Assembly: GCF_024139115.2 (NCBI RefSeq)
Contig: NC_085140.1
Span: 155,026,452-155,090,451, forward strand
Source: Armigeres subalbatus
Taxonomy: Eukaryota > Arthropoda > Insecta > Diptera > Culicidae
DNA length: 64,000 bases
Reading direction: 5' to 3'
Each line of letters begins with the position of its first letter. The stretch's first letter is position 1. The translations under genes were made by a program, and so were the position numbers. The notes under the pieces are model-generated. The model had not been told where the DNA came from. It made no database searches and saw only the letters and a list, made by a program, of their open reading frames with translations. Positions 33,290-46,078 of the stretch are shown one piece after another.

Positions 33290-33579
33290 CAGTGAACGTT
33301 CGCTAATTGGGTTTTTTCTAGTTGGGGCGCTTTTTAGTTGGGGGTTCGCTAGTTGGGGCGAAACCCAATTAAAAAGCAGCTAAACGTCAGATCGTGATGT
33401 CAAAAACGCGTTGACGTTTTGTTTCCGTGTTTGGCGGGATCGATATTTTCTGGCGCGTAAAATTTTTTTTTGTTCAATGCAAAAAGTAAACAACATTGAC
33501 GCTTGTCAAACCGCCCCAATTAGCGAACGGCATTCGCTAGTTGGGGTGAGGTCGTGCCCCAATTAGCGAACGATCACTG
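33290..33579. mobile_element. TA-flanked MITE of the TTCGCTAATTGGG type (family 1)
   Basis: The ends CAGTGAACGTTCGCTAATTG and CAATTAGCGAACGATCACTG are inverted repeats, with TA outside both (33288-33289, 33580-33581). An internal GCTTTTTAGTTGGG block is mirrored by CCCAATTAAAAAGC. The TA target suggests the Tc1/mariner/pogo superfamily. Confidence 0.85.
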
Positions 33580-33594
33580 TACTTGTATTGTGCT

Positions 33595-34197
33595 CAGACA
33601 TCATGCACGCGTACGAAAAAGGATGACTGCAACGACTGCTACGCGCACATAAAATTTAGCGCGCGCGAGTCTCACGAAGCTTGTGTACCTCACATTAACA
33701 TTGGTGAGTCGCATTGAGACATCTCAATGCGATCAGCTCATGCGCTGTTTGCCATGGCAAACCTTTGCAAACAACGGCGGAGGTGCGTAAAACAGCTTGG
33801 ACGGGAAATTTTCATTCAATAATACCGTCGCCTAAGTAACGCTAGCTATGCATTCCTAGCGCATGAGATGAGTCTCATGAGACGTACATTGAGACACGCT
33901 CACTCAGTTGATTTATGTGCGCGCTAGTTTCTCTTGTCGCACTGAATCTGTGCAGCTTTTGCAGCTCATAGCACACTGTCTCATCCATGTATACACGAGA
34001 ATTAAGAGACTCTGCAATGATATTGATTTGTCAATTAAATAAGGGTACCCATCGATCGCATTGAGATGTCTCAATGCGACTCACCAATGTTAATGTGAGG
34101 TACACAAGCTTCGTGAGACTCGCGCGCGCTAAATTTTATGTGCGCGTAGCAGTCGTTGCTCAATCTCATCCTTTTTTGTACGCGTGCATGATGTCTG
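33595..34197. mobile_element. 603-bp long-TIR element, arms of about 140 bp
   Basis: CAGACATCATGCACGCGTAC to CATTGAGACATCTCAATGCG (33595-33733) is almost perfectly mirrored at 34055-34197. The centre is about 320 bp, with no coding capacity. Very long TIRs suggest MULE-like or foldback elements. No convincing target duplication was found. Confidence 0.85.
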
Positions 34198-34795
34198 TAT
34201 CATTGTAGTTGTCCCCTAAGATTTTGTTTTTGTCTATACCTCTTTACCTTGCAGTCCTGGGCTGGCTCACATCTATCCCTCCAGTCCCTATCCATTTTGT
34301 TAATGACGTTTTTATGCAGTTTTCAGGGCTGGTAGCGACCGAAGCCACTCAAAATAGTGACTTTAGTGACCAAAGCTGACGAAAAAAGGGACCAAATAGT
34401 GACTTTCAGTTGCAGAAAAAGTGACCAAATAGTGACTTCCAATTTCAGTTGCAAGTTCGATGAGACGAAATCAAGCGTTTTTGGGTCGAAGGAGAATATT
34501 TTTTTCGTAATTTGTGGCGGAAAACATCTATCACTCACCACTCTTTTCTCTTAGAACGAGCTCAGAAGAAAAAATCCTACTCGGTAACTTTTATCTACTC
34601 AGTGACTAAGTTAAATTATTGCCCTATCTTCTAACCCCACGGGAATTTTACTCAATATCAGTGAAAAGCAGGACAACTTAAAACTATGAGTAGTCTGCAA
34701 GCAAATCAAATGTTTACGCCACTGGAAGTGATCGAAATATGGTTATCACTCTGTTCTTCTTTCCTGAAAATTATTTCTCGGCGAATATCTGTGTG
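34198..34795. other. Spacer with short AGTGACCAAA repeats
   Basis: 34330-34450 repeats AGTGAC and GTGACCAAATAGTGACTT several times. No gene was found. Confidence 0.4.
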
Positions 34796-34799
34796 AATG

Positions 34800-35040
34800 A
34801 GCATTCTCTGCTCGTGAGAATAAGTGAAAATTACGATCATTGGATTAGCTGCCTACTTAAGAACGAGGCAGAGAACTCTAACGATTTGTCATAGGTGCCA
34901 CGGATGTTTTTGGAATTTTTAGTGCGACAGGAACAGTAGGATCGTTTTGGTAGAAAACGATACAAAAATAAAGAAGATTCATGTACAACGAGCCTGGGAT
35001 TGAACGCTCGACCTCCTGCTTGTAATGAGGACCATGCTCT
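34800..35040 (-). mobile_element. tRNA-headed SINE, hexamer-tail family (5' part, antisense)
   Basis: On the minus strand, CAAGCAGGAGGTCGAGCGTT, CAATCCCAGGCTCGT, CTACCAAAACGATCCTACTG and CGTGGCACCTATGA match the element at 46456-46690. The 3' end is not identifiable. Confidence 0.7.
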
Positions 35041-35696
35041 CTAAATTTTTAAATATTTTTACTTATTTTTTTCAATTTATAAAATACGCAGATTTTCCGA
35101 CTTGATGTGCGTATTCATAAACGATTTTTGCTATGGAATTCGACAGCGCATGCAATCTTCAAAATCTACTCAATAAATATTTGTTTAGAGCAAACCCTTC
35201 ATTACATCTGTCAAAATCTACAAAAAAGCCGCTTGAGAACAAATTATATTTTATTGAATTTTTTAGACAAATTTTTAAATGGATGCCTAATGAGGGATAA
35301 AGTCTTATGGATTTGTGCTGTGAAAAAAATGATAGCATTTGGTCATTATAATTATAAGTTGTTATAATTTTGCGTGGCCACTAAAATTATTTTCTGGAGG
35401 AACAAAACACAGTAAATAATAGAGTAAATAAGATTGTCAATTTAAAAAATAATTCGCTACATAACGATCATAGAGGATCAATTATAAAAACTGTGACATA
35501 AAACACCTTCAATTAGCTACTGGTGAAATGCCAATAGGAGCAGCGAATTAAATTAAATGGCTGGCGATGTTTCAGAGTGATCATTTTTCCAAGATCCGTA
35601 ATTTCATTTCCGCCATAAACAAAACATCTTCCGATGGATACATAAAGCTTTATAAAAAAATCTTAGTCAATAGTTTCAAAATAGTTGACAATAGTG
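35041..35696. other. AT-rich spacer
   Basis: No recognised element. The 86-codon frame at 35107-35367 has no features. Confidence 0.35.
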
Positions 35697-37019
<1,323 letters not shown>

Positions 37020-37129
37020 GGGGGCAGCAGGGACTTTGTCCAAGGGCTTGACGACCCCTCCCCATGGCCACTGCGAGTTAGACCGGGACCATCGTCCCTA
37101 ACCCCTAATCCCAAGGCGTTAAGCGACCC

Positions 37130-38224
37130 GTGCCGAGGGGATGCATGGCCAGGGGGTCGACCGAAGGCGTGCCAGCTAAGACGGTGGTGCCAAAGTCTAC
37201 CCAGACTGAGGCTCAAGTATTTGCGGGTACGTCGGGGGTGACTGCTCCAACGGAGCAGACACAAAAACAGGGGAGACAGTCTCCAGGGGATGAGCTCCCT
37301 GGGGGCCGCTCCAAAACGCGGAGGGTTACTACCCCGAACAAGGGTAGTGGGGCTGGGAAGCTGAACCCCGGTCAGGTACCTCCAAAACCGGGGGAGGAAG
37401 GACCTGGAAAGGTCCGTCCACTCAGAAAAGACGGTGGTAAGGGGTTACGGCAGGCTGAAAGTTCTCAGCCGCCCCAGACCAGGGAAATAGAGGGGAATGA
37501 CGCCTCCTGGACCCTGGTCAAGAACAAGAGGAAACCGAAGACGTCAAGGGCCGAAAAGAAGGCCCAGGCGAATGAGGGTAGCAAGAAGTCTAGGGTAGGC
37601 GCCAATCGCTCCAGGGGCGATGCCCTAGTCATCACGGCGGACGAGGCTAAGTACTCGGATGTTTTGAAGGCGATGAGGAGTGACGTCAAGCTCGGTGAAC
37701 TCGGCGCCGACGTACGTCGAATAAGACGTACCCGGATGGGCGAGATGATACTCGAGCTGAAGCGGGGCGTCTCGCAAAAGGGCGCCGCCTACAAGAAGTT
37801 GGCGGAGGAGGTCCTAGGCGAGACGGTCAAGGTGAGGGCACTCACGACGGAGGTGAATCTAGGGGTTAAAGACCTGGACGAGATCACTGAAGTCGAAGAG
37901 CTCGTCACGGCACTGCGGCGACAGTGTGAAGTGGAGACGCCCACCGCAGCCGTTCGGCTACGGAAAGGTCCGGCAGGGACGCAGGTAGCATTGGTTCGGC
38001 TATCTGCAGCGGACGCCTCCAAGGTAGTCAAGTTAGGGAGCGTCAAGGTGGGATGGTCGGTATGCCCTGTGCGCATATACGAGCAACCCGAAGTTTGCTT
38101 CAAGTGCCTGGAACCGGGGCACAAGCAATGGGACTGCAAAGGCCCTGACAGAAGCAATCTCTGCCGACGCTGCGGATTGGAGGACATAAGGCACAATGCT
38201 GCACGAACCCTCCCAATTGTTTGA
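37130..38224 (+). pseudogene. R1-type ORF1 (gag-like, CCHC zinc knuckles)
   Basis: 364 codons open. A basic, Pro/Gly-rich N-terminus is followed by a KNKRKPKTSRAEKKAQ patch. A conserved central domain holds YSDVLKAMRSDVKLGELGA, VRRIRRTRMGEMILELKRG and TALRRQCEVETPTAAVRL. The C-terminal knuckles are CFKCLEPGHKQWDC and CRRCGLE. A one-base shift near 38180 breaks the second and third knuckles: in the next frame they continue GHKAQCCTNPPNCLICSS. Such proteins bind the element RNA and chaperone it to DNA. The frame is otherwise intact. GC content is far above the flanking DNA. Confidence 0.85.
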
Positions 38225-38325
38225 TTTGTTCCAGCAAAGCTGTGAACAGCAAGCACCCCATGGCATCCCCCATGGCTCGATGTGCCCGGCGTTTAAGCGT
38301 GCTGCAAAATCAAAGTGCAGGTAAA

Positions 38326-38650
38326 GCAGCTGGCTTGCTCGGCTTCACCCGAGTGTTTGGTGTGCGCAGGTTTAGAGGAAACGGCGGATCACGTGTTGTT
38401 CGTGTGCTCACGTTTTCGCGCAATGCGTGACCACATGCTTGCCACATGTGGTCTGGACACTACCCGGACAACCTAGTTCGGAGGATGTGTAAAGACGAAG
38501 TTGGCTGGAACGCCGTTTTATCGGCTATCGCCCAAATCGTCTCGGAGCTACACAGAAGGTGGCGCGTGGACTCAAGGATGGCTAGTTCAGGCGCAAATAA
38601 GAGGTGGTCGAAGGGATCGGAGTCGGCTTCATGGGTCATACCGGTGGTCA
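38326..38650 (+). pseudogene. C-terminal ORF2 remnant of the R1-type element
   Basis: Across small shifts the frame reads ACSASPECLVCAGLEETAEH, VLFVCPRFRAMRDHMLATCG, TPDNLVRRMCKDEVGWNAVL and IVSELHRRWRVDSR. C-x2-C...H-x4-C is the conserved finger at the C-terminus of R1/LOA ORF2. Everything upstream in ORF2 (endonuclease, RT) is absent. 38650-39268 is 3' UTR. Confidence 0.8.
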
Positions 38651-39268
38651 TGCTCTGTGGTCGAACTCGATCCTTTTATCGAACAAGTGGCCGCGCGAAG
38701 AACAACATGGTATCGTCGCTTTCACGGCGTCGGTCAACCGGGCGGGTTCCGAGCCCGAGGACGGAAAGGGGTCCTCGTCAAGGCTGGGGCAGGCGTAGGC
38801 CTCGCGTCGGCAAGTCCCTCTGTGTGCTGGCGAATAGGCCCTATCGCAGAAAGGTCAATTTGGGGTGCACGCGGCATCATCATTCTTGATACCAGTCGTG
38901 CAGAGGGAAGCAGGCGCGAAGTCGACCCTGCCCACCTTCCGAGGACATAGGGCGTGGTAAGGCCACCTGGAAAGCCGGCAATGCGCTGGCACGATACCAT
39001 GGTGTTCTTCTAAAAAAGCGAGTCACGATGTTCGATGCTGCAAGGACACGCAGCTAACCTCGAGGGTGCGTCATGCACTGGCCCCCCTTTGAAGCATTAC
39101 TTTCTGGTTGTACCGAAGGGACGATGGGCTTGGCGGCAATGGAAACGGTTTAGCTGGTCGGGGATGCAACCCTGCCTCCCTCATTGGAGGTGGCCCCTAA
39201 CCCAGCACTTCCTGGTCAACCCAGGATGTCTGTTGAGCAGATTCCCCCTCCATTGTTTAGGAAGAAAA

Positions 39269-39273
39269 AAAAA

Positions 39274-39338
<65 letters not shown>

Positions 39339-39805
39339 AAAACTACTACTACTACAAAACTACTACTACTACAAAACCACTACTACTACAAAACTACTAC
39401 TACTACAAAATTACTACTACTACAAAATTACTACTACTACAAAACTACTACTACTACAAAACTACTACTACTACAAAACTACTACTACTACAAAACTACT
39501 ACTACTACAAAACTACTACTACTACTACTACTACAAAACCACTACTACTACAAAACCACTACTACTACAAAACCACTACTACTATAAAACCACTACTACA
39601 ACAAAACCACTACTACTACAAAACCACTACTACTACAAAACCACTACTACTACAAAACCACTACTACTACAAAACCACTACTACTACAAAACCACTACTA
39701 CTATAAAACCACTACTACTACAAAACCACTACTACTACAAAACCACTACTACTACAAAAGCACTACTACTACAAAAGCACTACTACTACAAAACTACTAC
39801 TACTT
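39269..39805 (+). repeat. CTA tail evolving into a 17-bp AAAACTACTACTACTAC minisatellite
   Basis: An A-run at 39266-39273 ends the element. CTA repeats follow to about 39340, then about 27 copies of AAAACTACTACTACTAC, whose later copies read AAAACCACTACTACTAC. Confidence 0.95.
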
Positions 39806-40599
39806 TAAAACATTCTAAGGAATTCTTTTGAAGAATCGTTTGGAAATACAGTTGATGGAAAAGTATAAAACTGCTCAAACACAGCAGCCAAAAAACAGTA
39901 TAAGTATAAGTATAAATATAAGTATAAGTGTCAAACCGATGTTGTTGATGAAACCAATCATACACCACAACATGATAGACAACATATGCCAAGTTAAGCT
40001 TATTGAAGCAAAATAATTTTAAATGGCAAAACAAAATTTAATAGTTACAGCGCCACTAGCGTTTTAGTACTTATGCTCTACTGGAAGTAATTTCGCAAAA
40101 TGTTTCGGATTTCTTTGAAATTCTTGGGGATTCTTTAGGAATTCCTTTATTTCTTTGGAAATTTTCATAAGTTCCTTTAGGAATTTCGTTGGAAATTACT
40201 TCTGGAATTCCTAGACGAGATTATTTCTGGTATTTATTTGAAAATTCCTCTAGTAACATCTCCGGAAAATTTTCGTTTCTTTTAGCATTTTTTGTACAAA
40301 TTCCTTTGAACCTTCGGAAATTCGTTTAAAATTTTCATAATAATTGATTTTGAAATTCGGGAATCTATGTATTTAAATTCATTATTTGATTATTTGATTT
40401 TTTTTAGAGTTCGTTCGAGAATACCTTTAGAAATTCTTTTGAATATTCTTATAGGAATTCCTTTTTCAAAATCCCTTCATGTTCTACAGTTCTACTGCGA
40501 GAATTCCTTAAAGAATCCATTCGGAAATTCCTCCTGAATCAACTTTATAGATTCCTCCAGGAGTTCATTCGAGGGAATAAATTTAGAAAATTACGCTAA
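39806..40599. repeat. Degenerate GGAATTCC-type repeat region
   Basis: Loosely repeated TTTAGGAATTCCTTT and TTGGAAATT motifs at irregular spacing, resembling an old relative of the 24-mer array at 24.8-25.7 kb. A short AAGTAT hexamer run lies at 39899-39928. No gene was found. Confidence 0.5.
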
Positions 40600-40601
40600 T
40601 A

Positions 40602-40844
40602 CAGTTGGGATTCGCTGGTTGGGATCTTAATACTTGGGTCACTTTTTAGTTGGGCCTCCGCTGGTTGGGCAATGGCCCAACTAAAAAGCAACCGTACGTC
40701 AAAATTCAATGTAAACACGGAAAACGGGATTGGGCGTCACTGGACATCATTTGTGATGTTCAAGTCGAAATACACGTGTTCAAATGGCTGTCAGTTGACC
40801 CAACTAAAAAACCGGGTCGTGGCCCAACCAGCGAATCGCGACTG
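40602..40844. mobile_element. TA-flanked MITE (family 2)
   Basis: The ends CAGTTGGGATTCGCTGGTTG and CAACCAGCGAATCGCGACTG, with TA on both sides (40600-40601, 40845-40846), are inverted repeats. Internal CACTTTTTAGTTGGGC is mirrored by GCCCAACTAAAAAGC. Layout as in 33290-33579 with a different terminal sequence. Confidence 0.85.
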
Positions 40845-40846
40845 TA

Positions 40847-41420
40847 ATTCCTAGGACACGCCTTGATTCCTTTGGAAAACCATAAGAAAATTTCTTTGAA
40901 AATTAATCCAGAAATTTATTTGAAAGATCTCCTCAATTATTTTGTATTTTTTAAATACATTCCTGGAGAATTTCCGAGGAAATTCTCAAAAGAAGTAGTA
41001 GTCGCCCTGTGGACGAAGAATTTTCTATGGGACTTTAAAAATAATGTCACGCCAATTGGAATGAATTTTATATGGAAACTCCTAACAAGTTTCCACTGAA
41101 ATCCATTTTTTTTTTTCTCATTTTGAAAAATATCCCGCGGAAAATTTCTGGTAAAAGCTCCAGTTCAGTGTAAATTTGGCAAAATATTTTGTTGAGTATT
41201 CTGAAGTACTCAACCGGAACTTTCTGAGAATGTTCCAAACAGTTTCCTGTAGTTAATTTGGAACAATTATGGAACAATTACAAAGAACTGCAAAGTAGTT
41301 CCTGTGGAAAAATCCAAAATGATTTCAAATAATTAATATTTTGGAAAAACTTAAAGAATTTTCTGGAAAAGATGCTCGCGTTGAAAATATCAAAAATGAA
41401 AAAAAAAAATCTTCGAGAAC
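40847..41420. repeat. Continuation of the degenerate GGAATTCC region
   Basis: Same loose repeat character as 39806-40599, into which the MITE at 40602 is inserted. Confidence 0.45.
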
Positions 41421-41571
41421 ATTATATAAAAAATCACCACGCCGATGTCCACGTAGCGTTTTTTCAACGCTGCGTGCACGTGGCGGCGACACTGCGTTAC
41501 CGCTTTTTCCCGATGCCCACGTAGCGTTTTTTTAAACTGCGTCCACGCAAGGTTTTTTAATTTTTTGACGT
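41421..41571. repeat. CACGTAGCG repeat block
   Basis: GATGTCCACGTAGCGTTTTT and GATGCCCACGTAGCGTTTTT are direct copies about 70 bp apart, followed by TGCGTCCACGCAAGG. Related sequence in inverse orientation lies at 43711-43765. Confidence 0.55.
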
Positions 41572-41574
41572 AGA

Positions 41575-41880
41575 ACTACGTCTGTCTTTTCTATATTAGG
41601 GTACACTTTACGATTGCAAAAAATCGAAAAACGTCACGAAAATATGATAGACTTCAAACGTTAATATCTCAGCCGTTTCTCGATGGATTTTCAATTTTCT
41701 TTGACCTTTCGATCAAGGAAGAGTTAACACTTCATATTAGATGTACACTGAAGTCGTTTTTTACGCGTTTTTTCTACACGAACCGCTTTTCATGTGATTT
41801 TTTTTTTCGTTCGAATTTTGAGATTTTCGCGGTTTATTGTGACATATTTTGGGATCTACGCGTTTTTTACGTTGCATGGG
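41575..41880 (+). repeat. Dispersed repeat, copy 2
   Basis: Homologous along its length to 11007-11330 (GAACTACGTCTGTCTTTT start, TTTTTTACGCG end), in the same orientation. Confidence 0.7.
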
Positions 41881-42064
41881 GAAGTACGTATATCGCCTCC
41901 AATTTAGCGTCTTATATGACATCATATACGATCTTGTGTTGACTGCGTGAGCTTGATAAACACTTGCTTTGGTCTCATCAAACAGAAAAGTCGAAAACCT
42001 GTACATTACACACAGCTACGTAGTTCAACGTCACCTTTGCGTACAACCCGATTGGGCTGCACCT

Positions 42065-43330
42065 TTGAGTTTTTTCTTCCTAAGCAATGGATGGGGAATC
42101 TGCTCAACAGACATCCTGGGTTGTCCAGGAAGTGCGGGGTTAGGGACCACCTCAAACAGTAAACGAGGGAGGCAGGACTACATTCCCGACCCGCTTCCCG
42201 ACACCGGTATGACCCATGAAGCCGTATGACCCATCCCTTGGACCACCTCTTATTTGCGCCTGAACTAGTCATCCTTGAGTCCACGCGCCACCTTCTGTGT
42301 AGCTTCGAGACGATTTGGGCGATAGCCGATAAAACGGCGTTCCAGCCAACTTCATCTTTACACATCCTCCGAACTAGATTGTCCGGGGTAGTGTCCAGAC
42401 CACATGTGGCAAGCATGTGGTCACGCATTGCGCGAAAACGTGGTCACACGAACAACAAGTGTTCCGCCGTTTCCTCTAAACCTGCGCACACCAAACACTC
42501 GGGCGAGGCCGAGCAAGCCAGCTGCGTTACCTGCACTGTGATTTTGCAGCACGCTTAAACGCCGGGCACATCGAACCCCCATGGGGTGCTTGCTGTTCAC
42601 AGCTTTGCTGGAACAAATCAAACAATTGCGCCGTTGCAGTCCCATTGCTTGTGCCCCGGTTCCAAGCACTTGAAGCAAACTTCGGGTTGCTCGTATATGC
42701 CCACAGAGCACACCGACCATTCCACCTTGACGCTCCCTAACTTGACTACCTTGGAGGCGTCCGCTGCAGATAGCCGAACCAATGCTACCTGCGTCCCTGC
42801 CGGACCTTTCCGTGGCCGAACGGCTGCGGTGGGCGTCTCCACTTCACACTGTCGTCGCAGTGCCGTGACGAGCGCTTCAACTTCGGTGATCTCGTCCAGG
42901 TCTTTAACCCTTAGGTTCACCTCCGTCGTGAGTGCCCTCACCTTGACCGTCTCGCCTAGGACTTCCTCCGCCAACTTCTTATAGGTGGCGCCCTTTTGCG
43001 AGACGCCCCGCTTCAGCTCGAGTATCATCTCGCCCATCCGGGTACGTCTTATTCGACGTACGTCGGCGCCGAGTTCACCGAGCTTGACGTCACTCCTCAT
43101 CGCCTTCAAGACGTCCGAGTACTTAGCCTCGTCCGTCTTGATGACTAGGGAATCGCCCTTGGAGCGATTTGCGCCTACCCTAGACTTCTTGCTACCCTCA
43201 TTCGCCTGGGCCTTCTTTTCGGCCCTTGACGTCTTCGGTTTCCTCTTGTTCTTGACCAGGGTCCAGGAGGCGTCATCCCCCTCTATTTCCCTGGTCTGGG
43301 GCGGCTGAGAGTTCTCAGTGGGCCACATAG
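42065..43330 (-). mobile_element. Second R1-type deletion derivative, antisense, 5'-truncated
   Basis: Minus-strand ORF1 runs from 43328 to about 42618 with the same central domain as 37130-38224 and the knuckle CFKCLEPGHKQWDC. About 80 bp covering the second knuckle are missing (DCNGAIV follows at once). It continues into the ORF2 C-terminal remnant (MRDHMLATCGLDTTPDNLVR near 42428) and a 3' end matching the plus copy (CCATTGCTTAGGAAG, antisense near 42075-42090). The ORF1-ORF2 junction near 42527-42540 matches that of the plus copy. No CTA repeats flank this copy. Confidence 0.83.
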
Positions 43331-43638
43331 GCCGTCTATAACCTCTATCGGCGTAGCCTGGGAGATGGTTAAGTGACCCATGCTGGCGCTGCGCACCGAG
43401 CTGCCAACTATTGCTTCTGGCCTTCTAGGCGGAGACCTGAACAACCCAAGAGAAGGGGTTGTCGCCTACACTACTACCACTAATTGAATAATTGACTTGT
43501 TTTTCCATTTTGGTCCCACGAGTTGCTCGGGAAAAGAGGTCCACCACGCCAGAGCCCAGCATGACGCGGTAAGGGACAATTACTGTGGAGGGTGCCTAGG
43601 TACCCCACAGGCTCCGTTAAAGACCTAGCCCATTATAC
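43331..43638. other. Unrecognised GC-richer flank
   Basis: Sequence upstream of the truncated R1 copy, including CGGAGACCTGAACAACCC. It may be another retroelement leader, but no coding motif was read. Confidence 0.3.
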
Positions 43639-43720
43639 CACGCAAGGTACCCAGCATCAAATGTAGTCGTGCACACGTCTACATGTGCATTACTCCATTT
43701 GATGCTGGGTACCTTGCGTG
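43639..43720. repeat. Perfect 25-bp hairpin arms
   Basis: CACGCAAGGTACCCAGCATC plus AAATG (43639-43663) is exactly mirrored at 43696-43720 across a 32-nt loop. Confidence 0.92.
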
Positions 43721-43863
43721 AACGCGGCGTGCACGCAGCGTTTAAAACCGCTACGTGGATATCAGCCCTAAAATGACTTCCGGCGTGACGCCGAAAACGC
43801 CGCCGGCCAAAATTCAGACAAACGCCGCCGCCGCCAATTTTCGGACCGGCGTACACCTCTAAT

Positions 43864-44012
43864 CCATTGTACTTGCCACACAAGATATATACTCATGCAA
43901 TGGCGGACATAGAACATTTTTCAAATAATAACTGAGGAAATGCTAGTAGAATACTAAGTTGAAAAGCAGGCCAAGTTCCAGTTGGAATGTAGAGCCAATG
44001 AAGAAGAAGAAA
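43864..44012 (+). mobile_element. SINE family 2, 3' half
   Basis: CACACAAGATATATACTCATG, here described from 43874 on, and GAGGAAATGCTAGTAGAATA match 22930-23020. The 3' end has GCAGGCCAAGTTCCAGTTGG and a GAA tail, which are lost in the other copy. Confidence 0.7.
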
Positions 44013-44107
44013 CGTTCAATCACCGAGGAAAGTTAAGTAGTTTTATCTCGTTCTAAATACTGGGGTCTGAAAATATTTCCTTACAAGGAAGGGTCAAAAT
44101 CTTACTG

Positions 44108-44222
44108 TCTTCTTATTGGCATTACATTCCCACACTGGGACAGAGCCGCCTCGCAGCTTAGTGTTCATTAAGCACTTCCACAGTTATTAACCGCGAGGTT
44201 TCTAAGCCAAGTTACCATTTTT
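44108..44222 (-). mobile_element. Feilai-like SINE 3' half, antisense
   Basis: CCCACACTGGGACAGAGCCG, GCCTCGCAGCTTAGTGTTCA and AACCGCGAGGTTTCTAAGCC are the inverse of the 3' half of the SINE at 12531-13010. Confidence 0.85.
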
Positions 44223-44225
44223 GCT

Positions 44226-44985
44226 AGGATATTCTGGGTTATCCAAATTGTCCTTGAGTTCGGGACTTGGGATCTACAGCTGCAAGAACATCCTTTTTCA
44301 ATACTCAAAGTTTCAATATGCATTCAGTTATATCTATTACACGGGTCAGGTCAACGAGAGGGAGATCAACGGATATGGTAAGATAGTTTTGAGATATTTT
44401 GGGTAATCCAAACTGTCCTTGAGTACGGGACTTGAAATCTACAGCTGCAAAAAAACGATTTTCAGTAGTCAAAGCTTCACTATGCATTCAATTATATCCA
44501 TTACACCTCCTGGGAGGTCAACGGCTACCGTAAGATAGTTTTGAGATATTTTGGGTAATACGAACTGTCTTTGACTTTTGTCACTTAAAGTTTCAAAGTG
44601 TATTTAAACATGTGCAGTACAGCTCCTGGAAGGTCAATATACATAGTAAGATAGTTTTGACAGCTGCTTTAAAGGCTCATTGCTCAAAGTTTCGATAAGT
44701 ATCCAACAATGTGTATTACATCTTCTGTAAGACAAAAACAAACATTAAAAGATAGTTTTTAAATATTCTGGAAGGTTCACATTTTTCTTGAACTCGGGGC
44801 ATGCGATCAACAGTTGTGATTGTATTTTTATGAAAAACAATACTAAAGGCTGAAAACTCATGTCTGGAAGATCGGAATATTTAAGAAATATGCAAAAATA
44901 TCAACTCCCTACCAGTGTACTGTTATTCGCAGCTCAAATTTTCGATACATGTTCCATTACATCTACTGGAAGTTATTGTCCTTGT
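44226..44985 (+). repeat. Decaying tandem repeat, unit about 110-165 bp, about five units
   Basis: Units share AAGATAGTTTTGAGATATTT, TGTCCTTGAG, GATCTACAGCTGCAA, CTCAAAGTTTC and CCATTACA...CTGGGAGGTCAA. Units 1-2 are well conserved and units 3-5 have internal deletions. No known satellite is assigned. Confidence 0.7.
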
Positions 44986-45009
44986 ATACATCGGCTGATT
45001 GTTTGGGGG

Positions 45010-45150
45010 GAAGGGTCGTTTGGACGAAACCCACTCGGCCGAAAGCCATTTGGCCGAATACCACTACGCCGAACAAACCATTAGGCCGAAAGGGTAATTT
45101 GGCCGAAAGGGTCATTTGGCCGGATAGGACATTTGACCGAATTGGTCATT
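45010..45150 (+). repeat. TTTGGCCGAAAGGGTCA repeat tract
   Basis: About eight spaced variants of TTTGGCCGAAAG, better preserved than the tract at 9130-9545. Confidence 0.75.
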
Positions 45151-45321
45151 TGAAAAGTGAGAAATTAGGTGTGAGAGAAGATACGTCTCAATTATCATTC
45201 TTCATTTCTCACAAAACCTACCTCCTACCTGGGAGACAGCTAGGATTGGACTCACGATCAATACCAGTAAAACGAAGTACAGCAACAATTCGCTAAGGCT
45301 GTGAACCATTCTAGTGATTCG

Positions 45322-45567
45322 TTTAACTTTTAGTTAAAATGTGACAGTTAAATGGTTATTTTTCCATCGTGGTTGAAATTTTACCCCGAGGCCGACCCAT
45401 TTGAGTTTTGACAGATTGATAGTTATTTGGAACAAAATAGATTTGGCGCCAATTTTCTCGCGAACAAAGATTAACTATCGAACTGTCAAATCTAACCATG
45501 CTCCGGAGCAGGGTTATTTTTAACCATAGAGAAATAACCATCGAACTGTCAAATTTTAACCAAAAGT
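45322..45567. mobile_element. MITE with AACTTTTAGTTAAAAT ends
   Basis: TTTAACTTTTAGTTAAAATG with GACAGTT and ATGGTTATTT is mirrored at the right by AAATAACCATCGAACTGTCA with AAATTTTAACCAAAAGTTA. No target duplication was fixed. Confidence 0.65.
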
Positions 45568-45569
45568 TA

Positions 45570-45799
45570 GGATCTGTCTCAATTGGATAATTAAACTGAA
45601 ATTAAACTTAAAAGTGACATTTCAATAATTATCAAATAACCCTGCTCGCAGAGCAAGATTACTTTTGACAGATATCGAATCATTTTCCAACGATGTCCTA
45701 TTGGAATTGCTGGGTAGCACCAGCCATTCTTATAACGGGGTGATTTTATAATTTTCGAACTGTCACTTTTAAGTTTAATTCTCCAAATGAGACAGACCC
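45570..45799. mobile_element. GGATCTGTCTC MITE copy C, complete, TTA duplication
   Basis: The ends GGATCTGTCTCAATTGG and CCAAATGAGACAGACCC are inverted repeats. TTA lies outside both ends (45567-45569, 45800-45802). It is the intact 230-bp reference for copies at 32036 and 33045. Confidence 0.85.
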
Positions 45800-46078
45800 T
45801 TAAGGTGACTCGGGAAGCACAAACAATCATCAAATCGTCAAAATTTCATCATTGAAGGCTTAATTTTTTTCTTCAACAAATATGATTTTGAAAAAGTATT
45901 ACCGGCGCGTGCTTACTCGCAATCTCCATGCTGATACATTTACAGTTACATCAAACAACTGAAAACCGAAATACGCCGCTCCAAAATTACGAGGTGGCAA
46001 TGCTAGAAAGAGAAAAAGATAGGAAAAATAACACGGTATGTAGTGCCTCCCCGATTCACCAGTCGCTGGAATGGTTTA

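Noticed and set aside
39035..39831. Frames of 215-223 codons with LLLQNYYYYK or TTTTKPLLL repeats
   Set aside because: Translations of the CTA-based 17-bp minisatellite.
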